Positions 32,701 to 41,760 are shown, numbered from the stretch's first letter. The stretch is DNA of 64,000 bases from Opisthocomus hoazin (GCF_030867145.1 NC_134418.1:2290802-2354801), one strand, 5' to 3'. Notes: generated from the sequence alone by a model not told the origin. Program-made: numbers and translations.

Positions 32701-35533
32701 GACACACACCTGACTGTGCACACCCAACCGTGCACACCTGACCACGCACACCCCACCACACACACCCAGCTGTGCACACCTGACCATTCACATCCCCGCA
32801 CGCACACCCAACCACGCACACCTGACCATGCACACCCAACCACGCACACCTGACCGTGCACACCTGACCACATACACCCAACCATGCACACCCCACCATG
32901 CACACCTGACTATGCACACCCAGCTGTGCACACTCGACCACGCACACCTGACTGTACACACCCCACTGTGCACACCTGACCATGCACACCCGATCGTGCA
33001 CACCCAACCACGCACACCCTACCACATGCACCCGACCGCGCACACCCAGCCGCACTGATCCGCACAGAAACGTGAAGGAAAAGGAGGGGGCAGCCCTTAG
33101 CAACATAACTCCCGTTGCTGGTTCTTAATTGCCATTTAATCACCAATTAATTGCCCCCCAACCTGCCATTCGCAGAGCGAGCCCGGGAGCTGCTCGGTAG
33201 TGATTCGGGAAGGCTCCTGGTGAGCGGTCCCGGGAGATCTGGAAGGCAAATGGGGCGCTGGCACGGCGGGTGTAAGGTGACGCTGATGGCTGTCACCGGC
33301 ACCTCTCTCATTCCCATGAAGCCGGTGGAAAATCACCCCCAGGGAAGCAAACGGAGCCCGGGAGCTAAAAGCCTCCCACGGGGACAACGGCCTCGTGGTG
33401 TTTTGGAGCTGGCAGGGCTGGGAGATGTCCCAGGCAATGTTTTCCTCTAGGGGAAGGTTGCATCTGGCTTTGCCGATGAAAATGTTTTCTGATGGTTTCC
33501 CCACATCTAAGGAAAAACCCATCCCTTTTCATCAGCTCTCCACGCGCTTCCTCTGCAACCTGGCAAGTGATTTTGTCGCTCTGGGTGGAGGAGTTTGGGG
33601 ACTGATGGGGACATTCAAGGGGCAGGAGGGTTTCTCTAAGGAAAGGGAGGTCCAGGAGGGAGCTTTGGGTTATAAAACCAGGTTTTTAGGTGGCAACAGT
33701 GTCCAGGCTCCGCCATGGACCGAACAAGACATGTTTGACCCATTGGTCACCCTCTGTCTGCTCTCTCTCACATCTCTCCAGGCCCTGCTCCAGACTTGTC
33801 CACCCCATTTGCCCTCATCCTGCCACCACGCACCCCCAAGATGCTCCTGGACAACACCCACAAGGCAGCTGATGGCAGCCCCTACATCTCCCCACCGCCT
33901 GTCCCATACATGTGCATCCACACCCCGAGGTGCAGTCATTATTTGGGAGTCAAAGTCATTAATCAATGCGCTGAGGATGGTGGGGATCAAGATAAGTCCT
34001 TGAGGAATTCCACCAGTGCTCCCAGCCCAGCACAACCATGACTGTTCCCCATTATTCTGCTCCTCACTGACTTTCTGGACCCCATGGTGGCCTCCAGCTT
34101 TGCTGAGAAACTCTTGAGGAACAAGCTCTACTTTACTTGACCGACATCGCTTGGCAAAATGAGCCAGTGCTTGACTGGAGGGAGACTCAGGGGCAGCTCT
34201 GGGGTAGGAAGGGTGTGTTGAGTGGGGAACATGGCATGAAAATGAGGATGACAGTGCCATGGTCCACAGCTGATGGAGGTCATACTGCTCGGGCTATACC
34301 ACCCTCCTTCTGGGATAAAAGCTCTGAATTAGGCGTGGCCAAGCTGGATCCTCTCATGTTTATGATCATGGGATTGCTCAGGTTGTACAGGGCTGGATGA
34401 TTCAGCTGTGAAGCCAGATGACCCAGTCCTGGTTTTGGGGGGACACCCTTTGGTACCAGAGATGGGCTGCAGCAACATGGCCACCACCACGTTCCTTGGC
34501 AAGACAGCGGGATGGCCATGTGCATCCCCAGCCCGGCCATGTCCTGGGGGCACTGGTGGCTCTGGCACAAGGTCTGGCATGATGTGACATAGCTTGGTCA
34601 CAGACATGAAGAGGCTCAGGTCTACGTGGACACTGCCTGCGTGGGAGAAGATGCAGAACCTGATGAGCGATGATGCTAGTGGGCATTGCCAAGGGGATTG
34701 TGCCCTAGTGCTTGGTCTGGGGGTCTGGTGAAGGCATTGGGCTCTTGGGGCTTGCCACCGGGGACCAATTTCCCCCCACCCTGCAGCCAGGAGAGGGGAC
34801 AAAGGACTCACTGTTGCTTGCGGGTGAGCTCCTGCTCCTTCTGCACCAGGTCCTGCTTGAGGGAGGCCAGCATCTCCACGCTGACGTCCACCTGGCGGGA
34901 CAGTTCAGACGCCCGGTCCTCCAGCTCCTGCTTCTCCCGGCTGAGCCGCAGGCTCTCCTGCTTGGCCTTCTCCAGCTCCGAGCTCTTGCGGTCCAGCTCC
35001 ACCTGGAGCCGGCCCACCTGCGAGGCGATCTTCTGCTCCACCTCCTCCGTCAGCTTCTCCAGCCGCTTGTCCACCTCCAGCTTCTCAAAGGCGCGGATCT
35101 TCAGGCGGGCCAAGCCCTCCTCGTAGGCAGCGTCCATAGTGGCCGGTGGCGTGGGGGCCGGCGCCACGGCCTTGCCCCGGGTGAAGATCTCCGTCAGCGG
35201 GATCTCGATCTCGTGGACATAGCGGGGCGAGGGGGAGGAGGACGGGGCCGGCTCCAGCTCCTCAGCAGGGACAAGGTCACAGGAGAAGCGCTGGTCCTTG
35301 CCTTGGAAGGAGGTGCTCTCAAAGTAGTCCCGCCGGGCAGCCGGCGTCAGCAGGGACCCGTCGGTGGCCAGGGGGAAGACGGCAGCATCGCAGATGCTGT
35401 TGGTCTTGGAGAGGACGTAGAGGGTCTCATAGGTGTGGTTGTACTCCAGGTGCGCCCGCAGCGAGGAGAGGCTGCGGAAGCGCTTGTGCTCCCCGCACCG
35501 CGGACACCGGTAGGGCAGGTCCAGCGAGGCCAT
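20728..35533 (-). CDS. FBXO41: F-box only protein 41
   Basis: FBXO41 is a neuron-enriched F-box protein: it binds SKP1 through its F-box and acts as a substrate receptor of an SCF (CUL1) ubiquitin ligase, with roles reported in neuronal migration and axon growth. Twelve coding exons on the minus strand join in frame to 795 codons. From 5' they are 35533-34812, 29334-29124, 28790-28711, 28580-28270, 27682-27441, 27039-26924, 26674-26522, 24447-24352, 23284-23166, 22938-22780, 22058-21943 and 20790-20728. Domains: C2H2-like finger (C10, C13, H28, H33), coiled coil about 135-290, Ser/Gly-rich linker about 290-460, F-box about 466-510, then leucine-rich-repeat-like helices to the C-terminus [11 protein letters not shown]. 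The human protein, as I recall, is about 875 aa; the bird copy lacks its poly-Ala tract and has shorter linkers. The start is an ATG preceded by an in-frame TGA. Confidence 0.96.
20986..21193 (+). mobile_element. Old CR1 3' end in last FBXO41 intron
   Basis: Reads aaaaatttctttcctgaaag, then the cttggaccaggctgcccagg block, ending ggactcaatgatcttagagg and ATTCTATG units. It is the same old tail type as 15449-15903 and antisense to FBXO41. Confidence 0.88.
21943..22058 (-). CDS. FBXO41: FBXO41 coding exon 11, residues 737-775
   Basis: Encodes [20 protein letters not shown] then [18 protein letters not shown]. The acceptor is ctgcccccag and the donor CAG|gtaaag. Confidence 0.97.
22780..22938 (-). 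CDS. FBXO41: FBXO41 coding exon 10, residues 684-737
   Basis: Encodes [20 protein letters not shown] then [20 protein letters not shown] and [12 protein letters not shown], with classic LRR spacing (LxxLxL). The acceptor is gtccttccag and the donor A|gtaagt. Confidence 0.97.
23166..23284 (-). CDS. FBXO41: FBXO41 coding exon 9, residues 644-684
   Basis: Encodes [20 protein letters not shown] then [19 protein letters not shown]. The acceptor AG at 23286-23285 (tctccccag) gives the right phase; the AG four bases on does not. The donor is G|gtaggc. Confidence 0.96.
23624..23715 (-). mobile_element. Old CR1 3' tail in FBXO41 intron
   Basis: catagaatcatggaatcata followed by atggtttgggttggaaggga, about 90 bases of a reversed old CR1 3' end. 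Confidence 0.8.
24352..24447 (-). CDS. FBXO41: FBXO41 coding exon 8, residues 612-644
   Basis: Encodes [20 protein letters not shown] then [11 protein letters not shown] (96 bases), LRR-like. The acceptor is gttattccag and the donor TG|gtaaga, splitting Cys644. Confidence 0.96.
24683..24815. repeat. Degenerate 12-base (GAAGGTGAGGTT)n tandem repeat
   Basis: About ten imperfect units of gaaggtgaggtt/gaagatgaggtt in the FBXO41 intron between exons 8 and 7. The reading frames it produces ([11 protein letters not shown]) are an artefact. Confidence 0.8.
26522..26674 (-). CDS. FBXO41: FBXO41 coding exon 7, residues 561-612
   Basis: Encodes [20 protein letters not shown] then [20 protein letters not shown] and [10 protein letters not shown], a leucine-rich-repeat-like segment. 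The acceptor is tccctggcag and the donor CG|gtaagg. Confidence 0.97.
26924..27039 (-). CDS. FBXO41: FBXO41 coding exon 6, residues 523-561
   Basis: Encodes [20 protein letters not shown] and [18 protein letters not shown]. The basic [10 protein letters not shown] patch is conserved. The acceptor is tcccccccag and the donor CG|gtgagt. Confidence 0.97.
27441..27682 (-). CDS. FBXO41: FBXO41 coding exon 5, F-box exon, residues 442-522
   Basis: Encodes the F-box: [45 protein letters not shown], then [13 protein letters not shown]. The acceptor is tgtcccacag and the donor AAG|gtaccg. Confidence 0.97.
27748..28207 (-). mobile_element. CR1 LINE in FBXO41 intron 4, sense orientation
   Basis: About 460 bases, same strand as FBXO41, filling most of the intron between exon 4 (ends 28270) and exon 5 (starts 27682). 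It begins 63 bases after the exon 4 donor side. Confidence 0.93.
28270..28580 (-). CDS. FBXO41: FBXO41 coding exon 4, residues 338-442
   Basis: Encodes [20 protein letters not shown]..., the conserved [13 protein letters not shown] segment and [20 protein letters not shown]. This is a low-complexity acidic/Ser linker before the F-box. The acceptor is gcgcccgcag and the donor G|gtgaga. Confidence 0.95.
28711..28790 (-). CDS. FBXO41: FBXO41 coding exon 3, residues 312-338
   Basis: Encodes [20 protein letters not shown] then RSSSST and part of Gly338 (80 bases). The acceptor is ctccccgcag and the donor GG|gtgagt. The segment matches the region ending SSPSTG in the human protein as I remember it. 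Confidence 0.88.
29124..29334 (-). CDS. FBXO41: FBXO41 coding exon 2, residues 242-311
   Basis: Encodes [20 protein letters not shown]... through ...[11 protein letters not shown], the end of the coiled coil and the start of the linker. The acceptor is ctccacgcag. The donor CCG|gtacct is weak but is the only GT in the right phase near the end of similarity. Confidence 0.88.
29434..30413 (+). mobile_element. CR1 LINE, longest copy, with RT palm motifs
   Basis: The frame starts [20 protein letters not shown] and includes FADDTKLGG, both reverse-transcriptase palm motifs. The stretch at about 29706-29855 is out of frame ([17 protein letters not shown]) and then returns, so it carries two compensating indels. 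It ends with a decayed tail. It lies just inside FBXO41 intron 1, antisense to the gene. Confidence 0.95.
31117..33056. repeat. 14-base minisatellite in FBXO41 intron 1, about 1.9 kb
   Basis: About 138 units of CACACCCGACCATG-like sequence (variable middle: CCGACC, CCAACC, CCCACC, CTGACC; ATG, ACG or GTG). Because 14 is not a multiple of 3 and the unit lacks stops, all frames on both strands stay open for long stretches; none is a gene. Internal higher-order copies recur at 364 bases (31332 and 31696), 336 bases (31591 and 31927) and 126 bases (32521 and 32647), all multiples of 14. Confidence 0.97.
33057..34811. other. FBXO41 intron 1, 5' part, unique sequence
   Basis: Non-repetitive intron sequence between the minisatellite and exon 1. 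I see no further exon, CR1 copy or RNA gene. Confidence 0.5.
34812..35533 (-). CDS. FBXO41: FBXO41 coding exon 1, residues 1-241
   Basis: Starts [20 protein letters not shown]. Cys10, Cys13, His28 and His33 form the N-terminal zinc-finger-like motif. A coiled coil begins near residue 135 ([20 protein letters not shown]). The donor is CA|gtgagt, splitting Gln241. The plus strand opposite is also open for 344 codons, but only as a shadow of this GC-rich exon. Confidence 0.97.
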
Positions 35534-35870
35534 CCCTCAGCTACGTGCCCCAAAGCAGGGGAACCGCACGGCCCCGCTCATGGCGCGGGATGGACGGACT
35601 GGTGGCACGGGGGATGGGTTGGGGAGCCCCGGGCGGTGGGGCTGCAGCTCTGCTGGGGCATGGCGGGGAGGGAGCCCTGGGATGGCAGTGGAGGGTCCGA
35701 TGAGTCTAGGGGGGGGATGTCAGCATCGGCCAGTGCCAGGCGCTAGAAGAAATATGGGGTTAGTGATACAGGGACGGCGGGTCCCCAGAAGTCCCTCCTT
35801 GGCCCTTCTTCTTGGTCCCCTCTCTGCCTCCATCCTCCCCTCCCGTGTTCCTCCCACTCATGCGCAACCT

Positions 35871-36509
35871 TTGGGAGGGTACACAACACTCAAGAAGGTG
35901 CACAACCCTTGGGACAGTCCACAACCCTCGGGAATGTGCACAGACCTTGGGAAGACCCACAACCCTTGGGAAGATCTACAGCCCTTGGGAAGACCCACAG
36001 CCCTTGGGAAGATCCACAGCCCTTAGGAAGACCTACAGCCCTTGGGAAGATCTACAGCCCTTGGGAAGACCCACAGCCTGTGGGAAGATCCACAACCCAT
36101 GGCATGATCTACAGCCCTTGGGAAGGTTTGCAAACCTTGGGAAGACCCACAGCCCTTGGGACAGTCCACAACCCTCGGGAATGTGCACAGCCCTTGGGAA
36201 GACCCACAACCCTTGGGAAGATCTACAGCCCTTGGGAAGACCCACAGCCCCTGGGAAGATCCACAAGCCATGGCAAGATCTACAACCCTTGGGAAGATCT
36301 ACAGCCCTTGGGAAGACCCACAACCCTTGGGAAGATCCACAACCCTTGGAAAGGTGCATAATTCTTGGAAAGGTGTGCAACCCCTGGGAAGGTCCATAGC
36401 CATTGGGAAGGTCTCCCACCCCTTGGGAAGGTGCACAACCGTTGATAAGGTTCACAACCATTCAGGAGGAGCACAGCCATCAGGAAGGTGGACAACCCAT
36501 GGGAAATCT
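35871..36509. repeat. 19-base minisatellite with 247-base higher-order unit, upstream of FBXO41
   Basis: About 33 units of acagcccttgggaagatcc-like sequence starting about 340 bases upstream of the FBXO41 ATG. The block gggacagtccacaaccctcg recurs at 35911 and 36158, exactly 247 bases apart (13 x 19), and the following units match one to one. So a 13-unit segment was duplicated. Confidence 0.95.
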
Positions 36510-37321
36510 CCCTCCATCCACCCTGAGCTTGCCACGGAGGGGTGACCCATGTGCTTTCTTGCCCAACCACCACGCAATGAGCCCCTGCAGTGCCAGGGGT
36601 CTCCAGGCCCCAGGAGCACCCCTGTGTCTGACTCTGGGGCCACGGTGCTGGGAGCCACCTTCTCCAAGCAAAGGGTGACCCAGACCTGCTAGATCAGCCC
36701 GTGCAGCCTCGCAGCAGGATGAATTCCTTCTCCAGCCCCTCGCCGCAGCCATCGGGTCTCATCGCTGATCCCCTCCGGGGCTGTGGGACCCCCATGCTGT
36801 CCTGCCCCAGTGACACAGAGGACCCGGTGGCTTCTCAAGCTCGGACAACTGAGGGTCCCTGTGGGGACCTGGTTTATCCCCCACTCACAAAACCCTCCAA
36901 GACATCGGGGGAGGTGGGAGGGGAAGCCCACCCTTGGGATAAACCATCAAAAATCCAGCCTAGGAAGTCACCGTGGTCTCCTCCAGCCTGGGAGGCACCA
37001 GCACCCTTCTGGGTGTATTTTGCGGTGCTTTCACCCCAAAACACCAAGGGCACCCATGGGTGGGAGCATCCCTTGCTCATCCCTCTGCAATATTCCACAA
37101 AGGGGCTCTTCCCACCACCCTGAAACCCCTCCGAGCCTCTCTGCACCCCACAACCACCAGCCTCGGCGAGCACTAAGCCACCACCGAGCCCTCCATCCGT
37201 GCCTGTCCCCAGGGCAGCATCCCCCGTGGCTCAGCACCCTCCTGGGAGGGCACAACCGGGCCACGGGGTTTGGGAAACCATTTTTTTAGGGAAAAATCAG
37301 TAAAGGCAAGAAATCCAGGGG
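36510..37321. other. FBXO41 upstream region, unique sequence
   Basis: No gene or interspersed repeat recognised between the 19-base minisatellite and the poly(A) run at 37322. Confidence 0.45.
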
Positions 37322-37349
37322 GAAAAAAAAAAAAAAAAAAAGAAAAAAA
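37322..37349. repeat. Poly(A) run
   Basis: About 20 consecutive A followed by G and more A. There is no retrogene body on either side that I can see. Confidence 0.85.
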
Positions 37350-38654
37350 GATGAGCTGGGAGGATTTCTGGAGCTGCCTGTTTTGGGGTCATCACAAAAC
37401 GCACCCTCGCAGCTTCACCCCACCTGGGCGACCACCGGCACCAGCCTGGCTGAAACCCAGCCAACACAAGGCACCGCCGGCAACTTCGGGTGCTGCCGGT
37501 GGGATGAGAAAGCGCTTTTCCACCGGGAGGCACGGGGCCACAGCCTCTTACCACCCATACCTCGGGCCTGGATCCCTGCCCACGTCTCCCGGGGTACCCG
37601 AGCAGCCTCGCTCCGTCTTTCCCAGCCCCAAGCCAAGGCAGGATCCGGCCGAGGTGGGTCCGAACGCTCACATCGCCCGGTCCCTGTGCCTGGGGAGGTC
37701 CTACCCCGGCCACAAAAACCTCTCCTCCCTCCCACCCTACCCTAACGACGGCCAGGATTTCAGGAAATTATCAGCGGGCTCATTACTACGGCGGCCACGC
37801 TAATAAAGCCCACAAGCATCCGGAGCCGGGAGATTGCAGCAGCGGGCGAAACCCATCCCCGGGCCGCTTCCATTCATCATGGATCCTCTCTTCGCATTGT
37901 TTCATATTTTTCCTACCCTCCCTCCCTCTCCCCCCCAAAAAAAATTCCACCAGCAGGCAGCTCCTCTGCCTGGTTGGCGAGGAAAGGGGGGAATGGAGAA
38001 AGGGGGTGGCGGTGGCGGATGCTGCCGGGCTGTCGGATGCTGCCGGGGTGTCGGATGCCGCTGGTGCCGTGTCCCCAACCTTCCCCGGCTGAGGCTGCGA
38101 TGGCAGCGGGGTGGGAAAGAGCGGGGTGGGGGCACCGCGGTGGGCGAGGGAGGCTGGGGACGAGGCGCTTGTGGGAGGTGGGCACGAAAAAAAAAACCCA
38201 GGGTACGCTTAGCCCCCCAGCACCTGCAGCGAGGAGCAGCGGGTCCCTTCCTCACCTCCCGGCAGCGGCTTTGTCCCCGCTGCGTCCCCCCCCTGTTCCT
38301 CGGTGGCCCTGGGCGAGGAGCAGCCTGCGGACAAGCCACCGAGCATCCCGCTTCGCCCCGTACCTGCTTCTCGCCGCCGACCTCCCGCGCTTGGCTCCTC
38401 CGGCCAGGGCAGCATCTCTCCCGCTTCCCCCGCCCGCAAGCGGAGCGAGTCGAGGGGCTGCGGGGTGACGGGGTGGGGGGGGGGTACGGGGCACGCACAC
38501 CCGCTCGGCTGCACAAAGGAGGCGGCTGCTGGGCGGCTCAGGGCTTTGTCGGCGAGGAGGGATGCGGGGCAGGAGGGATGCAGCCCCCCAGCATCCCGCT
38601 CCCCGCCGCCGGCACCTCCATGTCAGCCAGGGAAGGAGGGGAGGGTGGTGGCTG

Positions 38655-38710
38655 CGGGAGGAAGAGGAGGAGGAGGAGGAGGAGGAGGAGGAGAAGGAGG
38701 AGGAGGAAGG
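38655..38710. repeat. (GGA)n microsatellite, polypurine
   Basis: gaggaagaggaggaggagga continuing as GGA units for over 50 bases. The frame reads poly-Glu/poly-Arg or, in reverse, poly-Leu; none is coding. Confidence 0.9.
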
Positions 38711-38807
38711 GAGCAGAGGCTGAAGGCCCCGGTGGGGTGGCGGGAGGGCTGCTGGGCACCCTGGGGACGGCGGGGCTCAGGGGGGGCTGCGCATGGCGGG
38801 GGCAGGG

Positions 38808-38880
38808 GCGAGGGAGGGAGGGATGGAGGGAAGCAGGGATGGAGGGAAGGAGGGATGGAGGGAAGGAGGGAGGGCGAGCG
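38808..38880. repeat. (GGGA/GGAT)n polypurine repeat
   Basis: ggagggagggatggagggaa and similar units for about 70 bases, within the same CpG-rich block. Confidence 0.88.
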
Positions 38881-39189
38881 CTAGCAGCCGCCTCCTCCTC
38901 CTCCTTTGCAGCCTGAGCCCGGACTGTTTTTCTCTGCCGCTTTCCTCCTTCACAGCTCCCTCTGCCTGTCTCCCCACGAACACCGCGGGTCCTCCGCCGG
39001 GCCTTGCTGCCATGCGGCAGCCTCACCCTGCAGCTCCCCGGCACCCCAGGCCCACCCTGACCCCCCCCAGCGAAGCCCCTGCCCGTGGCTGAAATGACCC
39101 CCGAGCATCGCCCGGGGTGGGGGGCCAGCTGGTGTGGGGTGCGTGGCTGGGAATGGGCACCTGCGTTGCTGCTTCCCCACCCCGGGCTG

Positions 39190-39915
39190 CACCCGTGGTT
39201 GCAAGGACCATGGCTTGGTCCTGATCCAGTCCCTGAACACCCCAGCTTGGTCCTTAGCTTGGTCTTGATCTGGTCCCCGATCACCCTGGCTGAATCCGTG
39301 CGTTGGTCCTGATCCAGTCCCTGAGTACCCCAGCTTGGTCCCCAGCTTGGTCCTGATCTGGTCCCTGGTCACCCTGGCTTCATCCCTGGCTTGGTCCTGA
39401 TCCAGTCCCTGAGCGCCCTGGCTTGGGCCCCAGCTGGTCCCCAAGCACCCCAGCTTGGTCCCTGGCTTGAGCCTGATCTGGTCCCAGATCACCCTGGCTT
39501 AATCCCTGGCTTGGTCCTGATCCAGTTCCTGAGCACCCTGGCTTGGGCCCCAGCTGGTCCCCAAGTACCCCAGCTTGGACCCTGGCTTGGTCTTGATCTG
39601 GTTCCCAAGCACCCTGGCTTAATCCCTGCCTTGGTCCTGATCCAGTCCCTGAGCACCCTGGCTTTGTCCTCATCTGGTCCCCAAGAACCCCAGCTTGGTC
39701 CCCAGATTGGTCTTGATCTGGTTCCCAATCACCCTGGCTTCATCCCTGGCTTGGTCCTGATCTGCTCCCCGATCACCTCGGCTTGGTCCCCAGCTGGTCC
39801 CCAAGCCCCCCAGCTTGGTCCCTGGCTTGATCCTGATCTGGTCCCAGATCACCCTGGTTTAATCACTGGCTTGGTCCTGATCTGCTCCCCGATCACCTCG
39901 GCTTGGTCCCCAGCA
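39190..39915. repeat. Minisatellite with exact 120-base higher-order period
   Basis: Built from 44-base units (gcttggtcctgatccagtcc + ctgagcaccctg + tail) and a 32-base deleted unit (gcttgggccccagctggtcc + ccaagcacccca), arranged 44+44+32. The same landmarks recur at 39361, 39481, 39601, 39721 and 39841, each exactly 120 apart. Since 120 is 3 x 40, repetitive reading frames stay open on both strands. Confidence 0.93.
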
Positions 39916-41760
39916 CCAAAGGCATCCAGCACCGATGTGTCTTCTCGTCTCTGCTGTGGACACGGGGCAAGACAGCAGCATTGGGCCCGGGATGCTGCCG
40001 GACGGGGGACGAATGGTTGTGGCCGTGGGTGTCCCATCCCTCCCTGCCTCCCTCCCCAGCGCCGGCCGGGGAGCAGAGGGCGAAGTCTCCAGCCCGCAGG
40101 GCTTCCAGGCGCCGCATCAATAATCGATGCCCTTTCGGAGGGGTGTTAATAAAGGCCTCATGCATCACGCATGGCCAGCGGCGCGGGGGAAAGCAGGGCT
40201 GTTTGCTGCCCGGCGAGCGCTGACGTCCCGCGGAGGGGTGCCCAAAAGACCCCTCTTTCCGAAGCAAACCTGGGTGCCGAGGTCCTTAATGACGATATCT
40301 GAGGTGTCCCCCCCAGAAAAAGGTTTTTTTTTTCCAGTGCCTGGGGCCATCTGCATCCCCCGGCGTGGTCCTCACTCAGAATCAGGCTCTCACACACGGG
40401 GGGTGGTTCAGCCCCCAGTGCCTGGGGCTGGTGGGTGCCCACCCAAGGGCCATGAGCACCCTTGGGTGCCGTCAGAGGTGTGAGCTCTTGGGGACAGGTC
40501 CGAGGGGACGTTTCGGATTTCCCCCTCAACCAGGTTTCCCTCTGGCCCCTGGCCCCATCCCACCCCTGCCAGCAGCCCTCAGGGAGCCCACGTCGCCTGC
40601 CCGGCTTCCCACCCCACCTCCACGGGGTCCTCCTGCCCCATGCTCGCTGGATTTTACTGGGATCGTGGGGTGCCGGGGGGCTTAGCCCCGGGATGCTCCA
40701 GCCCACGTGGCGGCATGGGGCTGGGGGACACGCGGGGCCTGGGGACGGAGACCTCCCTCCCCTGGAACGCAGTCGCAGGGCAGATCCCCCCTCTGCGGGG
40801 CTGCTGGAGGGGAGAAACTCTCTTGGCGAGAGCGGGTTCGCAGCCACGCTCAAAGCCCCTTCCCCTGCCTCAGTTTCCCCCTCTGCAAGAACGGGCCCAT
40901 CATCCCCAAAACACCTGATGACGACCGCCGAGCCCCGAGCAAGGGACGTGTCCCCGCTGCCCAGCTCCCTCTGTCCCCGCAGGCACCTTCTCCTCCCGAG
41001 GAATCGAAGCCGAAGACCCGCGTGCCCCAGCCGAGCGAGCATCTCCTGCCAGAAGGATGAGATTTGGGGGAATATACGATTTTGGATGATTTTTACCCAC
41101 CCAAGGAGTGGGGCTCTGCTATCAGCGGCACCTTCCAGGCTGCAGCATCTCCCCTCCGAGCCATCGGGCTGCTGGATGGTCCCACGAGAAGGGAAACGCC
41201 ATCAAAAACGTGAAAAGGGAGGGAGCACACAGCATCCCCCCTCCCTGGCTTCGCAGGGGGCCGCATCCTGCCGCTGCCGGATGGTGCCTGGATCTCCTCC
41301 AGCCCCGGGGACGTGCCAGGTTGAAGACGGGGAGAGGGGCTGGGTTCCACCCCGTTCCTCGCATCTGCACCCCGCGGGGGATAGCGGGGTGGGGGAGGCT
41401 CTGGGCTGGGCGTTGGGGTCCCCACGGAGGACCCCGCGGCTCCGGATCGGAGTAGGGCAGACCCCTCCAGGGCTCGGCCCCGTTGGAACAACCCCGGAGC
41501 CGCGTCAGCGCGCCCCATCCCCGCTCCATCCCGGGACAAGACCCTTCTCCCCACCCCGGGGATCTGGGGATGCTCGGCAGGAGGGTCCCAACCCACCCAC
41601 CGCACTAATTGATTTTTCTCTCCCTGCTAATTATTTAAGCACCTTTCCCCCCCCCCCTCCATGCGTAGAGGTCAACACCGCGACAGAAATGCCGCCGGCG
41701 TCGGCTGCTGTACGGGCTCCAAAGGCAGAGAGCAAGCCCAGCACGGTCTTGGATGAGCTC
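39916..41760. other. FBXO41-EGR4 intergenic sequence
   Basis: GC-rich unique sequence. A plus-strand frame of 444 codons (40462-41796) looks like chance openness in GC-rich DNA: its composition is Pro/Ser/Arg-rich, with no domain or partner. A short AT-richer island at 40108-40180 is described under findings. Confidence 0.45.

Larger units (their letters stand above)
37830..39110 (-). promoter_or_regulatory. FBXO41: Candidate FBXO41 CpG-island promoter / 5' noncoding exon region
   Basis: A CpG-rich block (many CG and GC boxes) 2.3-3.6 kb upstream of the FBXO41 ATG. It contains strong polypurine tracts at 38655-38710 and 38808-38880. It is the most island-like segment between FBXO41 and EGR4, so a noncoding first exon here is plausible, but I could not fix a donor site or start site. 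Confidence 0.35.

Noticed and set aside
31117-33056. CRISPR-like array
   Set aside because: Direct tandem 14-mers with no spacers, in a vertebrate intron.
30813-33106. Many long overlapping reading frames (up to 259 codons) on both strands encoding Cys/Gly/Val- or His/Pro/Thr-rich repeats
   Set aside because: They are read-through of a 14-base tandem repeat lacking stops; the same peptide appears in every frame, in an intron of FBXO41.
34712-35746. 344-codon plus-strand frame opposite FBXO41 exon 1
   Set aside because: It is the antisense shadow of a GC-rich coding exon, with Leu/Gln-rich composition as expected from the reverse of a Lys/Glu coiled coil.
37322-37349. Poly(A) run as the end of a processed retrogene
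   Set aside because: No cDNA-like sequence or poly(A) signal precedes it on either strand.
38640-38720. Poly-Glu tract as a possible ALMS1 first exon
   Set aside because: ALMS1 begins with a Glu-rich stretch, but here there is no ALMS1-like flanking sequence, and the human position is on the far side of EGR4.
37834-38916. 360-codon plus-strand frame with poly-Arg and Gly-rich runs
   Set aside because: Caused by the (GGA)n and GGGA repeats in a CpG-rich block; no conserved segment recognised.
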